Shown: positions 35,528 through 47,532, numbered from the stretch's first letter. The stretch is DNA of 64,000 nucleotides from Isoetes taiwanensis (GCA_021234155.1 JAJEKV010000002.1:24363159-24427158); one strand, 5' to 3'. A program made the numbers and translations. The notes: generated from the letters alone by a model not told the origin.

Positions 35528-37914
35528 GGATGGCGGAGGAAATTACCGCCCCATGATCTTCGCTGCTGGCAAATAACGCTCTGCTCCACTCTGAAAAAAA
35601 ATAACGTCAAGAAATCCTGAAGGAAAAAAATGCCCTGAAAATGGAAAACCGGCGTAACAATTGCCGGAAAGAGCGTTAGCGCCGGCGTGAGTCCGGCGAC
35701 CCAAAAACTTTTTAAATAAGTAGATGGAAGCCAATTCACTATTCAGATAAGGTACCACGTTTGGTACTATATGTGACACTACATATGCTACAAACTACAT
35801 TATTAACATATAATTGGCACCATATGACCTCTTGTAACACATTTGGAGCTACATACTCACGTGAACTGAAATTATCCACCACAACTTCGAAACTAGCAAA
35901 GACAAATTTCCTACACATAACTTTTACAACACACCCAAATGAAGAAGTAAGTGGTGTACCGATTGTTCAAGCTTGCTAGACCTTGTTGGAAAATAACAGT
36001 TCAATATTAAATTGCATCATATGGTGGTTCCGAAGAAGAGGGTTGAAAAGTACCTATTTTTTCAAATGATTTTCCCCGATTCTTCTTCTTACTTGAGGAG
36101 GCTTGAATTGTGGCCTAGTCATTTCAAGAGAGGAAGCATCATCCGTGACATGTTGCTCTTCCCTTCCTCACTATTTGAAATGCTTGCATTCTTTCTCTTA
36201 CATTGGGGCCGGAGGCTTCGGACTCTTTTTCTTTTAATCAACCCCGAAACTCAACCAGTTTATTTCTTTTGCTTTTGTGTGAAGGTAATACGCAATGACC
36301 ATAGTCCTGAGGAGGCCATGCCTCCCGTGCACACTTCCCGCTGTGATTTTTTTGTAAAGGCACATATATTCATTATACCTCTCCTTGCTCGATTCTTCAA
36401 CCCGCATGATGAAACAAAACAATATTCTAAACAACAGAGAATCATGGGCATCCCGAATCTAGAATGCAACCCACCTGTAAGTGGATTTTCCTAATACTTT
36501 CGGTCCCCAAACGGACTCGATTTCTTCTTGTGTGGCGTAATGCTTTTCTTGCCCTGTACATTTCCTTGTAGGTGTATCCGTGGCATTCAAGTCCGGTATG
36601 ATCGAGCCATTTAAGTGGATCGATCTTCTTGCCGTAAAAATCAGAAATGGTCTTGCGGATTAAGGGAGCGTGATCGAGTTTTTGAGGGAAAATGAAAATT
36701 CAGAATCGAAAATGGTCTTGCCGGATTAAGGGAGCGTGATCAGAGTTTTTGAGGGAAAATGATCGTGTACATTGCTGAATAAGCCTGAATAAGACTGAAA
36801 GGACAAAATTTTGAATAAGTAATCATGTGTATTTTTGAAAAAATAACTGCCTCTCCCACTACAAATTCGGTAGTTCCCACCACACTTAGCACCCAAAAAT
36901 GTGGTGTTAAAATGCACGTTTTTGTTCCACTACAACATGCTTTCACCCTTTTGTCATTTTAACAATTTGTTACCGTGTTTCATGTATAATAGTTTTTGTC
37001 GTTTTAACAATCTGCCACTGTGTTCCCTGTTTCATGTATACTATATGTATTGTACTAGAAAATTTCCCACTATTGGTGGGCTTTCTATGTGATTGTAAAT
37101 GAAGATTGTGACACTAATAAGTTGTCTTTCGATGCAGGTTGTCGGTGTTAATGAATATTTGATCATGTTTGTCTTTCATATCTGAACGAAATTCTAGCTT
37201 GGTTAAAATTTGAAATTTAGTCTCCATGCAGTTACTTGTTACTCTGCATGTTTGCCTCCATCAAGAAGTACATGTAGATAAGGTCTCAAATATATTTGAG
37301 ATGTGGAAAAGAGAAGCTTACCTCCAACGAGTTGACTTGCATCTTTCACAATGCCACAGACCAAACAAGTACTAAAAAAAAAAACATTTTTGCCACGTCA
37401 ATTTAGCAAAGCAAAAATTCTAGAAAAACTAAAAACTTGAGGCCGTAGCAAAAGGAGATGAGAAACGAAAGCAAGGGAGGGGCTTTGTAGAGTTTGCAAA
37501 GTATCTCTACCAATTTGCACCGAATTAACAATTGGAATAATAAAAGCTAGAGTTGGCAGAAAGATGTATTGGAAAATACTTGTCCTAAAACACGAAAAAA
37601 TAAGATTGATACTACAACCAGGGAACCTAATGCGAGCAAGTAAGTAAACCAGTTGAAGATCCCTCCTGAACTCTGAAAGGTTGAAAGGGCAAAAATGGAA
37701 AGCATAGCGATGCAAAAGGAGGTTATTTCGCGACTTTCTACATATGGTGAAAAGTAATGCCACATCAGTTTTTGATGAGGTGGAGGTGCTACGTCGATAG
37801 GCTAGAATTGCAAAAAAGGTTGTAGGCTTGGTTGGACTGGTGTGCTAAAATTAAAAAAGCCCAATGTTTCTCATAGATTGCAGACGAAAATGAAAACCTA
37901 ATTCGAACAAAGAT
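35528..37914. other. no firm gene; decayed coding traces and short repeats
   Basis: A CACATATGGTACC-like cluster (ggtaccacgtttggtacta, cactacatatgctac) lies at 35750-35850 and recalls the arrays further left. The plus frame 36012-36494 and its minus shadows have no domain. A direct repeat (atggtcttgccggattaagg, gagcgtgatc, tttttgagggaaaatga) occurs at 36643-36694 and 36711-36761. The minus frame 37398-37763 is hydrophobic but unsupported. Confidence 0.35.
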
Positions 37915-39528
37915 TGTGACGTTCCAAGGAAATATACGCCATAAATACGTATATTTCCAGGTCAGTCACTATACAAGTCTACCTTCATAGCCTTGTATAC
38001 CATAGGTTAGTGGCATAGGGTGCATGTCTAAGTTATTCATATAACTTAGACACCCTTAGGATAAGGCCAATTTCCACGTGGCCTTATCCTATTGGGAAAC
38101 TGCCACACGGCCTTACTCCATTGGAGCCACGTGGTATAACATGTGAACCCTAACCTATAAAGGCCTAAACCCTAACCCTAGGCCTCTTTCTGGCTCCAAC
38201 CGTCCGGGAATCTTCTTCGCAACTCCGTTTCGAGAACCATTCGAGCACAACAGCCCCCAAAGCGTGTGCGCGTCAATAGGAGTGGGAGCTAGTTCGACTA
38301 TCTCGAAGACCATGGAGACGCCGGGAGTAGGAGGGAGTTCCTCAGGAGCAGGTATTTGGATTAGAGTTCTTTGTAGATCATCTGGAAGTTAGGACTCCAG
38401 ATGAGTTAGCATTTCGTGTCTCTAGTAAAGCCTTCCTAGAACCCTCAGTTTAGATCTTGAACCCTAATCAATGAACCCTAACTGTAAGTTACATGTATAT
38501 GATTAGGTTTAGATGTTATTCTCTATGTGGATATGTGATGTCAGTTGATCATGTTTGCTCCTCTTGTATTGGGAAGGGGGTTAGAGACCTAGTAGCCATT
38601 ACTTAGTGATGCTCCTAGTTTAGACCCTTTAGTTCCTATTATTATGCGGCCTATGTATAGGAACCCACGGGGCTACGAGGACTATGATATGACTTAGCAC
38701 TACATAACGGGGCTAGAGGCGAGACGGAGGGAGGGTCCCTGTTGAGCGCGGCTACTGGGAACCCCATAATGGGCTAGGCTTATGGCTGATCACTTCGAGT
38801 GGGCCGGCCATGGGTCCGACACCTCCTGGGGCAATGGTGTTGCCCTGCCTCTCAAAAGCTGCAAGTGACAGCCTGGCTCTTGTTTTGGGGGGTTAAGTCG
38901 GGGAAGAATCGTGTGTCGCCACGATTCTCTAACCGCCCGTGGAACCTCTAGACCCCGGGAAGGGGAGATGGAACCCTTCCTGCCTCGTCGGACCGGGGAG
39001 ATGCAACATGGAGCAGTCTCAATGGGTGATACCATGAGATTGCGTATCCGAAAGGCTAGAGTCGTACCAGAGCCCGATCTAGCCCATCTGCAAAGTATGC
39101 ACAGGAGGGGCAGTTGGAGTGGTCAACCCTAGCCATTGTCTATAGCCAGCCTCGCCATTGTTATGACTCGGTCTGCTCTATCTTGTGGCCTAGCCGTCAG
39201 TCTACTACCCTATGAGTCTGAGCCTTGGGTAGGAGCTCTCATGTTTTACGGCATGTGGTTATCTCTATTGTATCTATGGATATGTGGATGCGCTACCCTT
39301 CGAGGTAGTTCGATGTATCATTATTGCTAGTTTTGACATTGTTTATGCTTCCACTGTTATAGGAGCCCATAGGGGAAGGGCGTGCAAGACACCTTCGTGT
39401 CCCCTTCCCGCATTAGGGATACCCTAGAGTGGGGGATAGACGGAGGCCCCGTGCGGTCGGAGGACCGGATGGGGGATTTCCTACGGAGTGTACGGCCGGG
39501 TGCCGTATGTTTTGTGGGGAGCGTCACA
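37915..39528 (+). mobile_element. solo LTR (1,614 bp) of an LTR retrotransposon, family A
   Basis: The segment opens TGTGACGTTCC and closes GGGAGCGTCACA, so the ends form an inverted repeat (TGTGAC/GTCACA). The five bases before it (aagat, 37910-37914) are repeated directly after it (aagat, 39529-39533), as LTR integration produces. A tataaagg box lies at 38157. No internal region is attached. A related LTR sits at 56757-58335: shared text includes gaccggggagatg near 38991 and 57797, and gagtctgagcc. The LTR orientation as TG...CA alone does not fix the strand; I use the same strand as the related LTR, whose polypurine tract precedes it. Confidence 0.9.
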
Positions 39529-40324
39529 AAGATAGATAGTATTTTAAAGAGAGGAGGGACGCCAAGGGAGGTGTATTTTAAAATTCGTTAATAATATCTA
39601 TAACGGTAACTTCTACACTAAGGTGGGTCAAGTTAGTAGAAACAAGCACACTTACATAGGTTAAGTGAGGCTAAAACAAAAGAGTGTATTGACAATTTTT
39701 AGGACATGTAATGTAAAAACCAAAGTTCTACTAATCTAGATATCCATATGAATGGTTTTCCGAAGCATTTTTTGTCAACATGCTAAATTCCTTTTTTTTT
39801 AAAGATAATCAGGGATTTTCATGTTCTATTCCCAACGGGCAAAGAACATGGGTAGATGCATACATATGAGCTTGGAAGCTTCTAATCCTACTCGGTTAGG
39901 GCATTGATTTATATTTGCTAAATCTTTAAGAATATTGTATACCCAAAAATGCTAAGAATTAATCAACAATGAAAATCATGCTTAAAATCAGTTAGAAACA
40001 AAAAATTCACCAAAAATTTAACCACAATGTTAACTGAAACCCACTCTATGAACCTAGGCTTACGAGCCCAAAATCCATCCCTGAAATTGGTCCTAAAAAT
40101 TAACAAATACAAACAAGAAATCAGATAAAGTTAACCTCAAAGTACTTATCAGATACACCTAAAAATTGATGCCAAAGACATAAATTTGGCCACTAAAGTT
40201 AATTTAAAAATAACCCAATACATAGACCTAAAGTTTGATATAGATGTTAAAAAAACACCTAAAGACCAAAATAGCATGTTAGATAAAGAGGTGATTATAA
40301 CGCATGATTTTGAGGTTGTTCTAT
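39529..40324. other. no supported gene
   Basis: This AT-rich sequence follows the solo-LTR target duplication. Short frames occur, but no domain or splice structure. Confidence 0.4.
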
Positions 40325-40585
40325 TTTTTGGGTTGCCCCTAGGGGGGCAAACCCTCGTCTATATGGGTTTGCGGCATATCCAAGTATATGCTGGCATATT
40401 CTTAGAATATGCTGATGACTGCTACAAACTGGCCGTTGCCAGTAAACTGGCGGTCAACCCTGTTGCCAGTCGGTGCTCTTCGAACTGCTTAACCGGCCCG
40501 TGGATTTAGGCTATGCGCATTGCACATTTTCCAGTTTCTGATGTGCCCTAATCCCTCGCTTTTGCTCCGATGTAGGGAGATCTCA
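40325..40585 (+). repeat. dispersed repeat B, copy 1
   Basis: Copy 1 starts at tttttgggttgcccctaggg and ends at tagggagatctca. A second copy at about 43390-43758 shares the same order: gtttgtggcatatcca, atatgctggcatat, ctggcggtcaacc, gatttaggctatgc, cagtttctgatgtgcc, tccctcgcttttgctc. Both copies stop at the identical phrase gggagatctca, suggesting a real element border. Inside is the palindrome CCCCTAGGGG. Confidence 0.75.
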
Positions 40586-40712
40586 TCCTTCTCATCGTGA
40601 AACCAGCAACGGTACATCATTTCTGGATAATGGAAAGCAGTAAGCCTGACTCTCATGTCCATAAACTCATGCCTCTTATTTCTTTAATATGACAGGACAT
40701 CCTTACTTGCAG

Positions 40713-40993
40713 TCCTGCATATTTTGTTGCTATGGAGCAAATCAAGGTCGGCAATGAACTCATACAATCCAATTTTCGAGCTCTCTTTGACACTGGAATG
40801 ACCTTTACATATCTGCCAATGCAGGTCTATAATGAAGTAACTACCGCAGTAAGTTCCAATTCAATTATATGGTGCTATGGGCTTTGCAGCTGGCCATGCA
40901 TTGTGTAACTTTTTGCTCTCACAGTTCCAAAAGCAAATGGAACTGACTGCAGCCAACATACCAAGTGATTCAGATATTTACCGCTTCTGCTAA
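40713..40993 (+). pseudogene. pepsin-like (A1) aspartic protease, two-exon fragment
   Basis: Two exon remnants are visible. The first (40713-40848, between ttacttgcag and gtaagt) reads PAYFVAMEQIKVGNELIQSN, then FRALFDTGMTFTYLPMQVYN. It carries the second catalytic motif of plant A1 proteases as DTG (usual text DTGTSFTYLP). The second (from 40925, after ctcacag) reads FQKQMELTAANIPSDSDIYR and then FC followed by a stop, where the family has FEYCY; the Tyr codon has become TAA. The N-terminal half with the first DTG is absent from the window, so only the C-terminal lobe is partly present. No functional protease is possible here. Confidence 0.75.
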
Positions 40994-41813
40994 AGTAAGA
41001 GAGATAGTTCAACAGCCTCTTGCATTCTTGGCAACGAATACAGCAATCTCATCCTTTCATCAAGAAGCCGTTTTCTTGTTTCGGCTTCTAGATGCTACTG
41101 CATTTTGACTAAACTGCCATTTTTCAAACTGCACTTCGAGGTATTGCAAAGGTGGGCCTAAATAATCCGTGTTATTTTATCAAGTCTCAAAATGTGTTAT
41201 AAGGAGTCTGGCCTGCATATCTTAGAGCCCTCTCTGTATAAGAGCCTTTGAGTAGTTACTTCATGCATATTTTCTTCTAGACTTGATCTGCAAGTTAAAG
41301 ATACATATAAGAAAAACAAGTACTTGACTGAGGTTTTCCATTTCTTGTAAAAAGAAGGTAGAATTATCTTTCTTCTGGTATGACATCCTGGAAGATCTCA
41401 ACATCTTCATCCAGCATATCAATAATTATACTGTGGTTGCATTGCTCTTCTCTTTTGTGCTTGTGTTTTTAGTCAACAATAGTAATCTCACTTAATATTT
41501 TATACATCTATGCATAATATAATGGAAGTCTATATATTAGAATTTTGATAATCTAGTTTGTATTAAGTTTTTATCCTTATAAATGGCAATTATTAATGAA
41601 TTGTGCACATTTACTAATTTATGCAATGCCATTGTGAAAGCAGCATTATTGCTCAAGAACGGTTGGACTGAATAAATCAGTGTGTTAGTGAAATGACCTT
41701 GTCTGAATTCGTTCCTCCTCTGGTGAAAGTCAGATCTAGACAAAATGGCAAGCCAAGCTCACCCGATGTGCACTGTACAGTCGAATGGATGGACAATGCA
41801 ATTTCTGTTTAGG

Positions 41814-42838
41814 ACGTCCTTGGTGCTGCAGCTGCTGCAACAATTCTGATTTCAGAGAGTAAGTTGCCATCCTTTTCATCAAAACATTCTAGCATGTCAC
41901 GCGAGGAAAGTTCTCCGGCGAAGCATAATAGGTCAGTGGTAGAAGCTGCAAATGATGTGCATACTTCTAATGGCTCCTCTGAGGATGGAAAATATGATTG
42001 GACATATCCTGCAAATGGTTGTGTGGGTGTTGATGATGGATTATGCAATGTCAGTTCAAATACGGATACTTTGCGGTAGGAACGGTCCCAACGAAAGTGA
42101 ATTGAAAGTTCAGAGTCAATTTATAGGTACAGAGTTTCTTACAAGTTTCTTAATTATGTTATCATATACTAGAACTAGGAACATGAAATACAAATGTAAA
42201 TGCCCTTAAACTGATTTCACTGATATATCATAAATAGTATAGTTGAAAGCTCTGCCCAGAGTGCCGGCTCAGATGATGATGATCTTGCTGAAGCGAGCTC
42301 ATCTGCACAGGAAGATGATTATGGGCGTGATGCTGTCCTTCCTTGGGCAGAGGTATGTAGATATTCTTAGCTAGGTTTTGAAAATATGTTTTCAGAAACA
42401 TGTTACGATCATTGGTGATTGTTGATTCAGGCAAATGAGAACGATTTTTTGTGGATAATTTGTTCATACCACCGGGTAAAACTTTAGATCCAAGCTCATG
42501 CAGGAGTAACCTTGAATTAGCTGAGGTAGTATTTTGTTTGCTTTATCATATATTGACTTTCTAATATTCACATGTTGCTTCAGTACTTCCACCTTCATTA
42601 GTTTCGGGCTGCAACATTAGCTGAGGAAGAAGCTCTTTTATTATCTATTTGGACAACGGCGACCGTCTACAGATCTCTCTCACTTCAAAGTGTAAGGCTG
42701 CCTGCTCATTTGACAAAAAGATGTTGGTTTCAGAATTGAAATGGCAACATTCTACTTTTATGTGCATTTAGTTAATCCTTATTGTTGCAGGTTATGACAA
42801 TGCTTGCTGGAGTATTGCCCAGTAGCAAAAGCACATAG
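41814..42838 (+). pseudogene. unidentified multi-exon gene remnant
   Basis: Exon-like blocks in order are: 41814-42079 (GAAAAATILISESKLPSF, Ser-rich, ending SSNTDTLR and a stop or possible donor); 42083-42126 (NESELKVQSQFIG before gtacag); 42243-42353 (AGSDDDDLAEASSSAQEDDY then GRDAVLPWAE before gtatgt); 42430-42475; 42590-42690 (FRAATLAEEEALLLSIWTTA then TVYRSLSLQS); and 42791-42832 (VMTMLAGVLPSSKST and a stop). Acceptors and donors fit several of the joints. The protein would be acidic and Ser-rich, then helical. I do not recognise it. A stop inside HLH*FRAATL (near 42600) suggests decay. It could be the tail of the gene to which the protease fragment belonged, or a separate gene. Confidence 0.45.
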
Positions 42839-42849
42839 CCACCTTTTGA

Positions 42850-43385
42850 ATAATGCTGCTTGTACATACTAAGTTGTGTGAAGATTTATAATGGGGGTAC
42901 GATACATAAGAAATAGGGATTAAATATACAATTATTGAGACAAGTTTTTAATGTGTATGCCTAAATGTATATCGGTTGTTTTCTCTTATAAATTATGGCC
43001 ATTGAGATCCCAAATATTCCTACATATATTCTCCCCTAAGCTCTCCACCATTCGCACAAGTCTATGATGGGGTCAAATGCCATTTTCCACATCAGCATAT
43101 GATTTTGAAACCATTCAGTATGAAAGTTAATTCACTCATCCCTTCTCACAACATACGAACCAAAATATGCTCTAAATACAAGCATGACATGGAACGGAAT
43201 TGCATGCCACATTATTGCGTCCCATACATTATATTCTCTCATGAAACTTATGAAGCCGAACTGAAATTATTTGAGAAGAATGAGACAGAAGAAGCTCAAA
43301 CAAAAGACAAATTGATTTTTAGGATGTGTTGGGAACATAAGTTCGTCGCAAAGCTTGCGGTGGGTTTGGAACATCATGCAAACAA
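42850..43385. other. no supported gene
   Basis: A 118-codon frame (43099-43455) runs into repeat B and has no domain; I treat it as chance. Confidence 0.4.
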
Positions 43386-43758
43386 AGACAGTTTTTGGGT
43401 TGCCCCTAGGGGGCAAATCCTCGGTGGGTTTGGAACATCATGCAGACAAAGATAGTTTTTGGATTGCCCCTAGGGGAGCAAATCCTCGCTTATGTGGGTT
43501 TGTGGCATATCCAGGTAACAATTTTTGGATTGCCCATAGGGGGGCAAATCCTCGCTTATGTGGGTTTGTGGCATATCCAGGTATATGCTGGCATATGCTG
43601 GTGACTGCTACGAACTGGCGGTCAGCCCTGTTGCCGGTTAGTGTTGTTTGAACCGCCTAACCGGCATGAAGTTTGATGCTGTGGATTTAGGCTATGCACA
43701 TTTTACAGTTTCTGATGTGCCGTAATCCCTCGCTTTTGCTCTGGCATAGGGAGATCTC
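43386..43758 (+). repeat. dispersed repeat B, copy 2, with a triplicated head
   Basis: The head module (ttttgggttgcccctaggg, ggcaaatcctcg) occurs three times at 43391, 43456 and 43521, about 65 bp apart, before the body of the repeat that matches copy 1. The first two modules share the linker ggtgggtttggaacatcatg; the last two share gcttatgtgggtttgtggca. The body then runs to tagggagatctca. Confidence 0.8.
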
Positions 43759-43759
43759 A

Positions 43760-45690
43760 AGGTGCTTTCCCATGGTCAACCTGCATTGCTGGACCAGGAT
43801 TGCGACACACTAAATATTTCAAGATGTTAAAAAATATGTAGAATATTAAGGTTGATATGTTTGTGTTGGGCAAATAACTCTTTGCACTTTACCTTAGCCC
43901 TTTTATTGGTTATTATTCTTGTAAGTTTCTTATAATGGTGTTTAGACCAAGTCGAGGTTTTGCTTCATATAGGCTTAGGAATACTATCCTAATTGCTCCT
44001 GCAATGGTCCATTGTGTTTCTAGTGTCAGCATCAACAAACCCTTATGCATGGTAATAAATTTTACTTGTGTTCCATACAAGTAATGATATGGTTATTGGT
44101 ATGCTATGTAATGCAGAATGATAGAGGATTATTATCTAAAGAAACAGTATCATCTCATATATTATCTTTGACATGACCTTAATGCAACATAACTGAACTC
44201 GGGGGTTGCTTACTTTACAGAAAAGGATACTTGACAATTGAGAATTGTGCTTGTCCATCTATCATACAGTTATGAGTATTGCAATTTTTAATGGCATAAA
44301 TGGTTTTATTGGCTAACAGGTAGGTAGTTGATGCAGGCATATGCTATAATTTGATGTCATATGGTCTATACAATATAATGATTGAGACAAGTACAATTTG
44401 ATCAAATTATTTTGTTAATGCCACAAACTTAAATCCATATCATTGCCATGATGGTGACAATATATTCACGTATCTACTTAATACAAAATTAGTGTTTGGA
44501 ATTGAAAGCATTAATAGAGCAACTTTTCAAACAGACGATTTGAATCCAAATGATGTTAACTCAAATGTGCATATTTAAGTCAAAAAGCTTTGTTTGTCAT
44601 TTCTCTTCTAATCGCCTTAAATGGTTGAGGTTGAGACATTGAGTTGAATAATATATTGTATGTGCTCAAAGCAATATTGAGGTATGGAATAACGTGATAG
44701 GACTCTGGCCCTTTCCAGACCTAGAATAATATTTTAGGGATCAAGGGTGAAATCCTTGTTGAAAATACGAATCAAGTATCATGTAAAAGTATTGTTTTGA
44801 AGTAGCAATTTTGATTGATTGTGAAAACATGACTTTGAAAGATGATTTAAGCCACTTCACCCTCGGGTCACGGAGGACAACACTCCGTGCGTAGCACCTT
44901 GTTTAGGGTTCTACATCTATAAAAAATGATATGGATGGGATTGAAAAAGAAATGTGTTGAGCAGCTTCTTATTACCACCGTTAGAAAATAACTTCAATCT
45001 TCGAGACAAGATTTCAAAAATTGTATAATTGGTTAGTGCGTCTTGTCCAATTTTTTCCGATCTTCATACTCCAAAACAAGACTAAGATCATCAAGATGAT
45101 AAAGTTCTATCCTAACATTGCTTAAAACCAACTTCTTACTATCAAGGCAAATTAGCTACAAATAATTTCCTTTGTAAAAATATCGAAAGAGATGGACAAA
45201 ATTTTGTTGAGCGAGCTAAAGCTTACACATAATCTCTTGCACCAGATTCTCATCTTTTACTTCCATTCATAACTATTAACGATGAAAGGCAAAAATACCT
45301 CACGTACAAATTAGCATGTGTACGTGATATGCTATACAAATTAGCATGTGTAATGGCAAAAATACTATGTGCATGAAATTTTATTGCTAACGCTCCTCAC
45401 GCACGGCATACATGTACTCTCCATGTCATGCTCAAGCCGAAGCTATCCCAGCCATAGATCAAGAATATTCTATAGCATATTATCTTAAAAAAAAATCTAG
45501 GCCCTCAAAACGTCACTTAAGAACCTAAAAAACAATCGAGCCAACTACTTAGAGTGTGAAATGTGGGCATGATTTGATTTTGTCCAAATAAAGACGTGTT
45601 GGCATGAAGGGCCATTTTTGGTCTGATTTTTTCCATTCTTTTTCTGATTTCTCGTCTGATTTTTTCCATGTTTCATACATGAATTGCATC
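43760..45690. other. no supported gene; upstream region of the TBL gene
   Basis: AT-rich sequence without recognisable exons or repeats. The promoter of the downstream gene should lie in its last few hundred bases; I could not single out a convincing TATA box and transcription start. Confidence 0.4.
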
Positions 45691-45691
45691 A

Positions 45692-47228
45692 ATGAAGCAG
45701 TCGGATCTACACAATCCAAGAGCAGCGCTCTGTTTCTTCACATACGGCCTAACCTTTCTGATTCTAACAGCTTTTTTTCTCCAGCAATTTGGAGGATATA
45801 CTGCCCCCAATCTTTTCCAGAACTTGCACAGCATATTGGGTTCAAATACGTCGTCTTTTCTTTCAAATTCATCAAATTCGTCACTCCTTAACGTTACAGG
45901 CTCTGATTCGGAGGATGAATGCGATATTTATTCTGGCAAATGGGTGTTTGATCCAAATTATCCCATTTACAGTAGCAGATCTTGCCCTTTTCTAGAAAGC
46001 GGATTCAGATGTGAAGAAAATGGAAGGCCGGATCATAATTACACAAAATGGCGCTGGGAGCCTCAATTGTGTAGCATGCCAAGGTCTGTAAATCTATGCC
46101 CCAATTGAAATTCTAACTTCAGAATGTTCAATTCAAGGTTTTGGGTTTTAAATTTGTGAAATTTCTGCAGATTTAATGGAACCCACATGCTTGAGTTGCT
46201 AAAAAACAAGAGGGTAATTTTTGCTGGGGATTCATTGGGCAGAAATCAATTCCAATCTCTGCTTTGTATGCTCTACAACAAGGCGGAAAACAAGAAGAAT
46301 GTTTATGACAGTGAAAATAAACGGATAACGAACACAAGAAGCTCTGTTGTAGTCAATTTCAAAGATTATAACATGACAATTGAGTATTACAAATCTCATT
46401 TTTTGGCCAAAGAAGGAAAAAAACCTGCCGGGTCGCCAAGAAGGATCAAATTCAGTCTCAGTTTAGACGAAATGGATTGGAGCGAAGGGGCATGGAAGAA
46501 AGCTGATGTTTTGGTGTTTAATTCTGCGCATTGGTGGGATCATGCAGACATAGTAGAAGGGTAGGTAAATTCGGGATTAGACACTGAAATTGATCTGCAA
46601 AGAATGATCAAAACAATGTTCAATTGCGTATCTGAGATCCTTTTTTTTTTTTGCAGCAAAACTTCATTTTTGGAAGGGGGAAATGCGAATTCAAGCATGG
46701 ATGTGATGTTGGCGTATTCAAAATTCATGAGATATTGGGCGGAATGGGTAGACAGAGAGATTGATGGATCAAAGACAAGGGTATTTTTCAGGGGATTTGC
46801 GCCAACGCATTTCTTGTGAGTTGGGGTTCTGATTTCCGGATGATAATCTGTTTTGAAAGGTTGTTTTTTTGTTGGAACTGACAGGAAAAGGAATGATTTT
46901 CTGCAGCGGAGGGACATGGGACAGAGGAGGAAAATGCCACAATCAGACAGAGCCATGGCCAGACGAAGAATCAACAGGGCCATATCCAGAAAGAATGAGA
47001 TCTGTGGAGGCCGTTGTTAAGAAAATGAAGAATTCTGTCGTTTTTCTGAACATTACTAAACTCACAGATCTCCGAAAGGACGGCCACATTGCAATCTGGA
47101 AGCGTAGATTTACCGGCAGCAGCCTGGAATATGTACTCAACCACCAGGATTGCAGCCATTGGTGCCTTCCTGGAGTGCCCGACACGTGGAACGAGCTGCT
47201 TTACTTTAGCCTTCTCGACCGGAGATAG
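45692..47228 (+). CDS. TBL: trichome birefringence-like (TBL/PMR5) polysaccharide O-acetyltransferase
   Basis: TBL proteins are Golgi type-II membrane enzymes that transfer acetyl groups to cell-wall polysaccharides such as xylan, mannan or pectin. Four exons join in frame: 45692-46083, 46171-46560, 46657-46815, 46907-47228 (1,263 nt, 420 residues), with GT and AG at every intron. Residues 11-31 form the single membrane anchor (ALCFFTYGLTFLILTAFFLQ). The PMR5N domain begins DECDIYSGKWVFDPNYPIY and runs to WRWEPQLCSMPRFNGT. The esterase block has FAGDSLGRN (GDS, catalytic Ser). The C-terminus has DCSHWCLPGVPDTWNE (DxxH, catalytic Asp and His). HWWDHADIVEG, FRGFAPTHF and GGTWDRGG are also typical. 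The length fits the family. All key residues are kept and there are no stops, so the gene is probably functional. The specific substrate cannot be told. Confidence 0.95.
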
Positions 47229-47437
47229 CCCGTCCCCAACATTCATTTGAAAAATATGTCCCAAAAGATCTTCTAAAAAAAAAACAAAATTGATGTATTT
47301 TTACAACACAAAGTCAATCTTGGGAACCTTCTTTTTTCGGCACGTTTTCATGTATACGGAGCATACAAACTTTTGGTTGGAAACTTGAAATATATGACTG
47401 CTTAGAGGAGCATAAGGAGATTAAATGTCTACATGAA

Positions 47438-47532
47438 TGACCATCCGGGAAGCATTCTTGGGATGGAAACAGCACCGACTGGTGGAGCATGGAGGCGCTG
47501 TTGACATCCCAAGAATGCTTCCTAGATGGTCA
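47438..47532 (+). ncRNA. foldback of miRNA-precursor size (candidate)
   Basis: Left arm 47438-47473 (starts tgaccatccgggaagcattc) and right arm 47497-47532 (ends ttcctagatggtca) are complementary at 32 of 36 positions, with one of the four others able to form G:U. The loop is 23 nt. The unbroken core pairs ggaagcattcttgggatg with catcccaagaatgcttcc (18 bp). Plant miRNA precursors have this geometry, but a MITE, an inverted repeat from a duplicated gene piece or a terminator-like structure would look the same. It lies 210 bp past the TBL stop, possibly beyond its 3' UTR. The orientation is arbitrary because the fold is symmetrical. Confidence 0.45.

Noticed and set aside
38150-38185. Telomere-like aaaccctaaccctagg
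   Set aside because: Only two or three CCCTA-type units, inside the solo LTR; not an interstitial telomere array.
43099-43455. 118-codon frame ending in repeat B
   Set aside because: It crosses the border into a non-coding repeat and has no domain or splice support.
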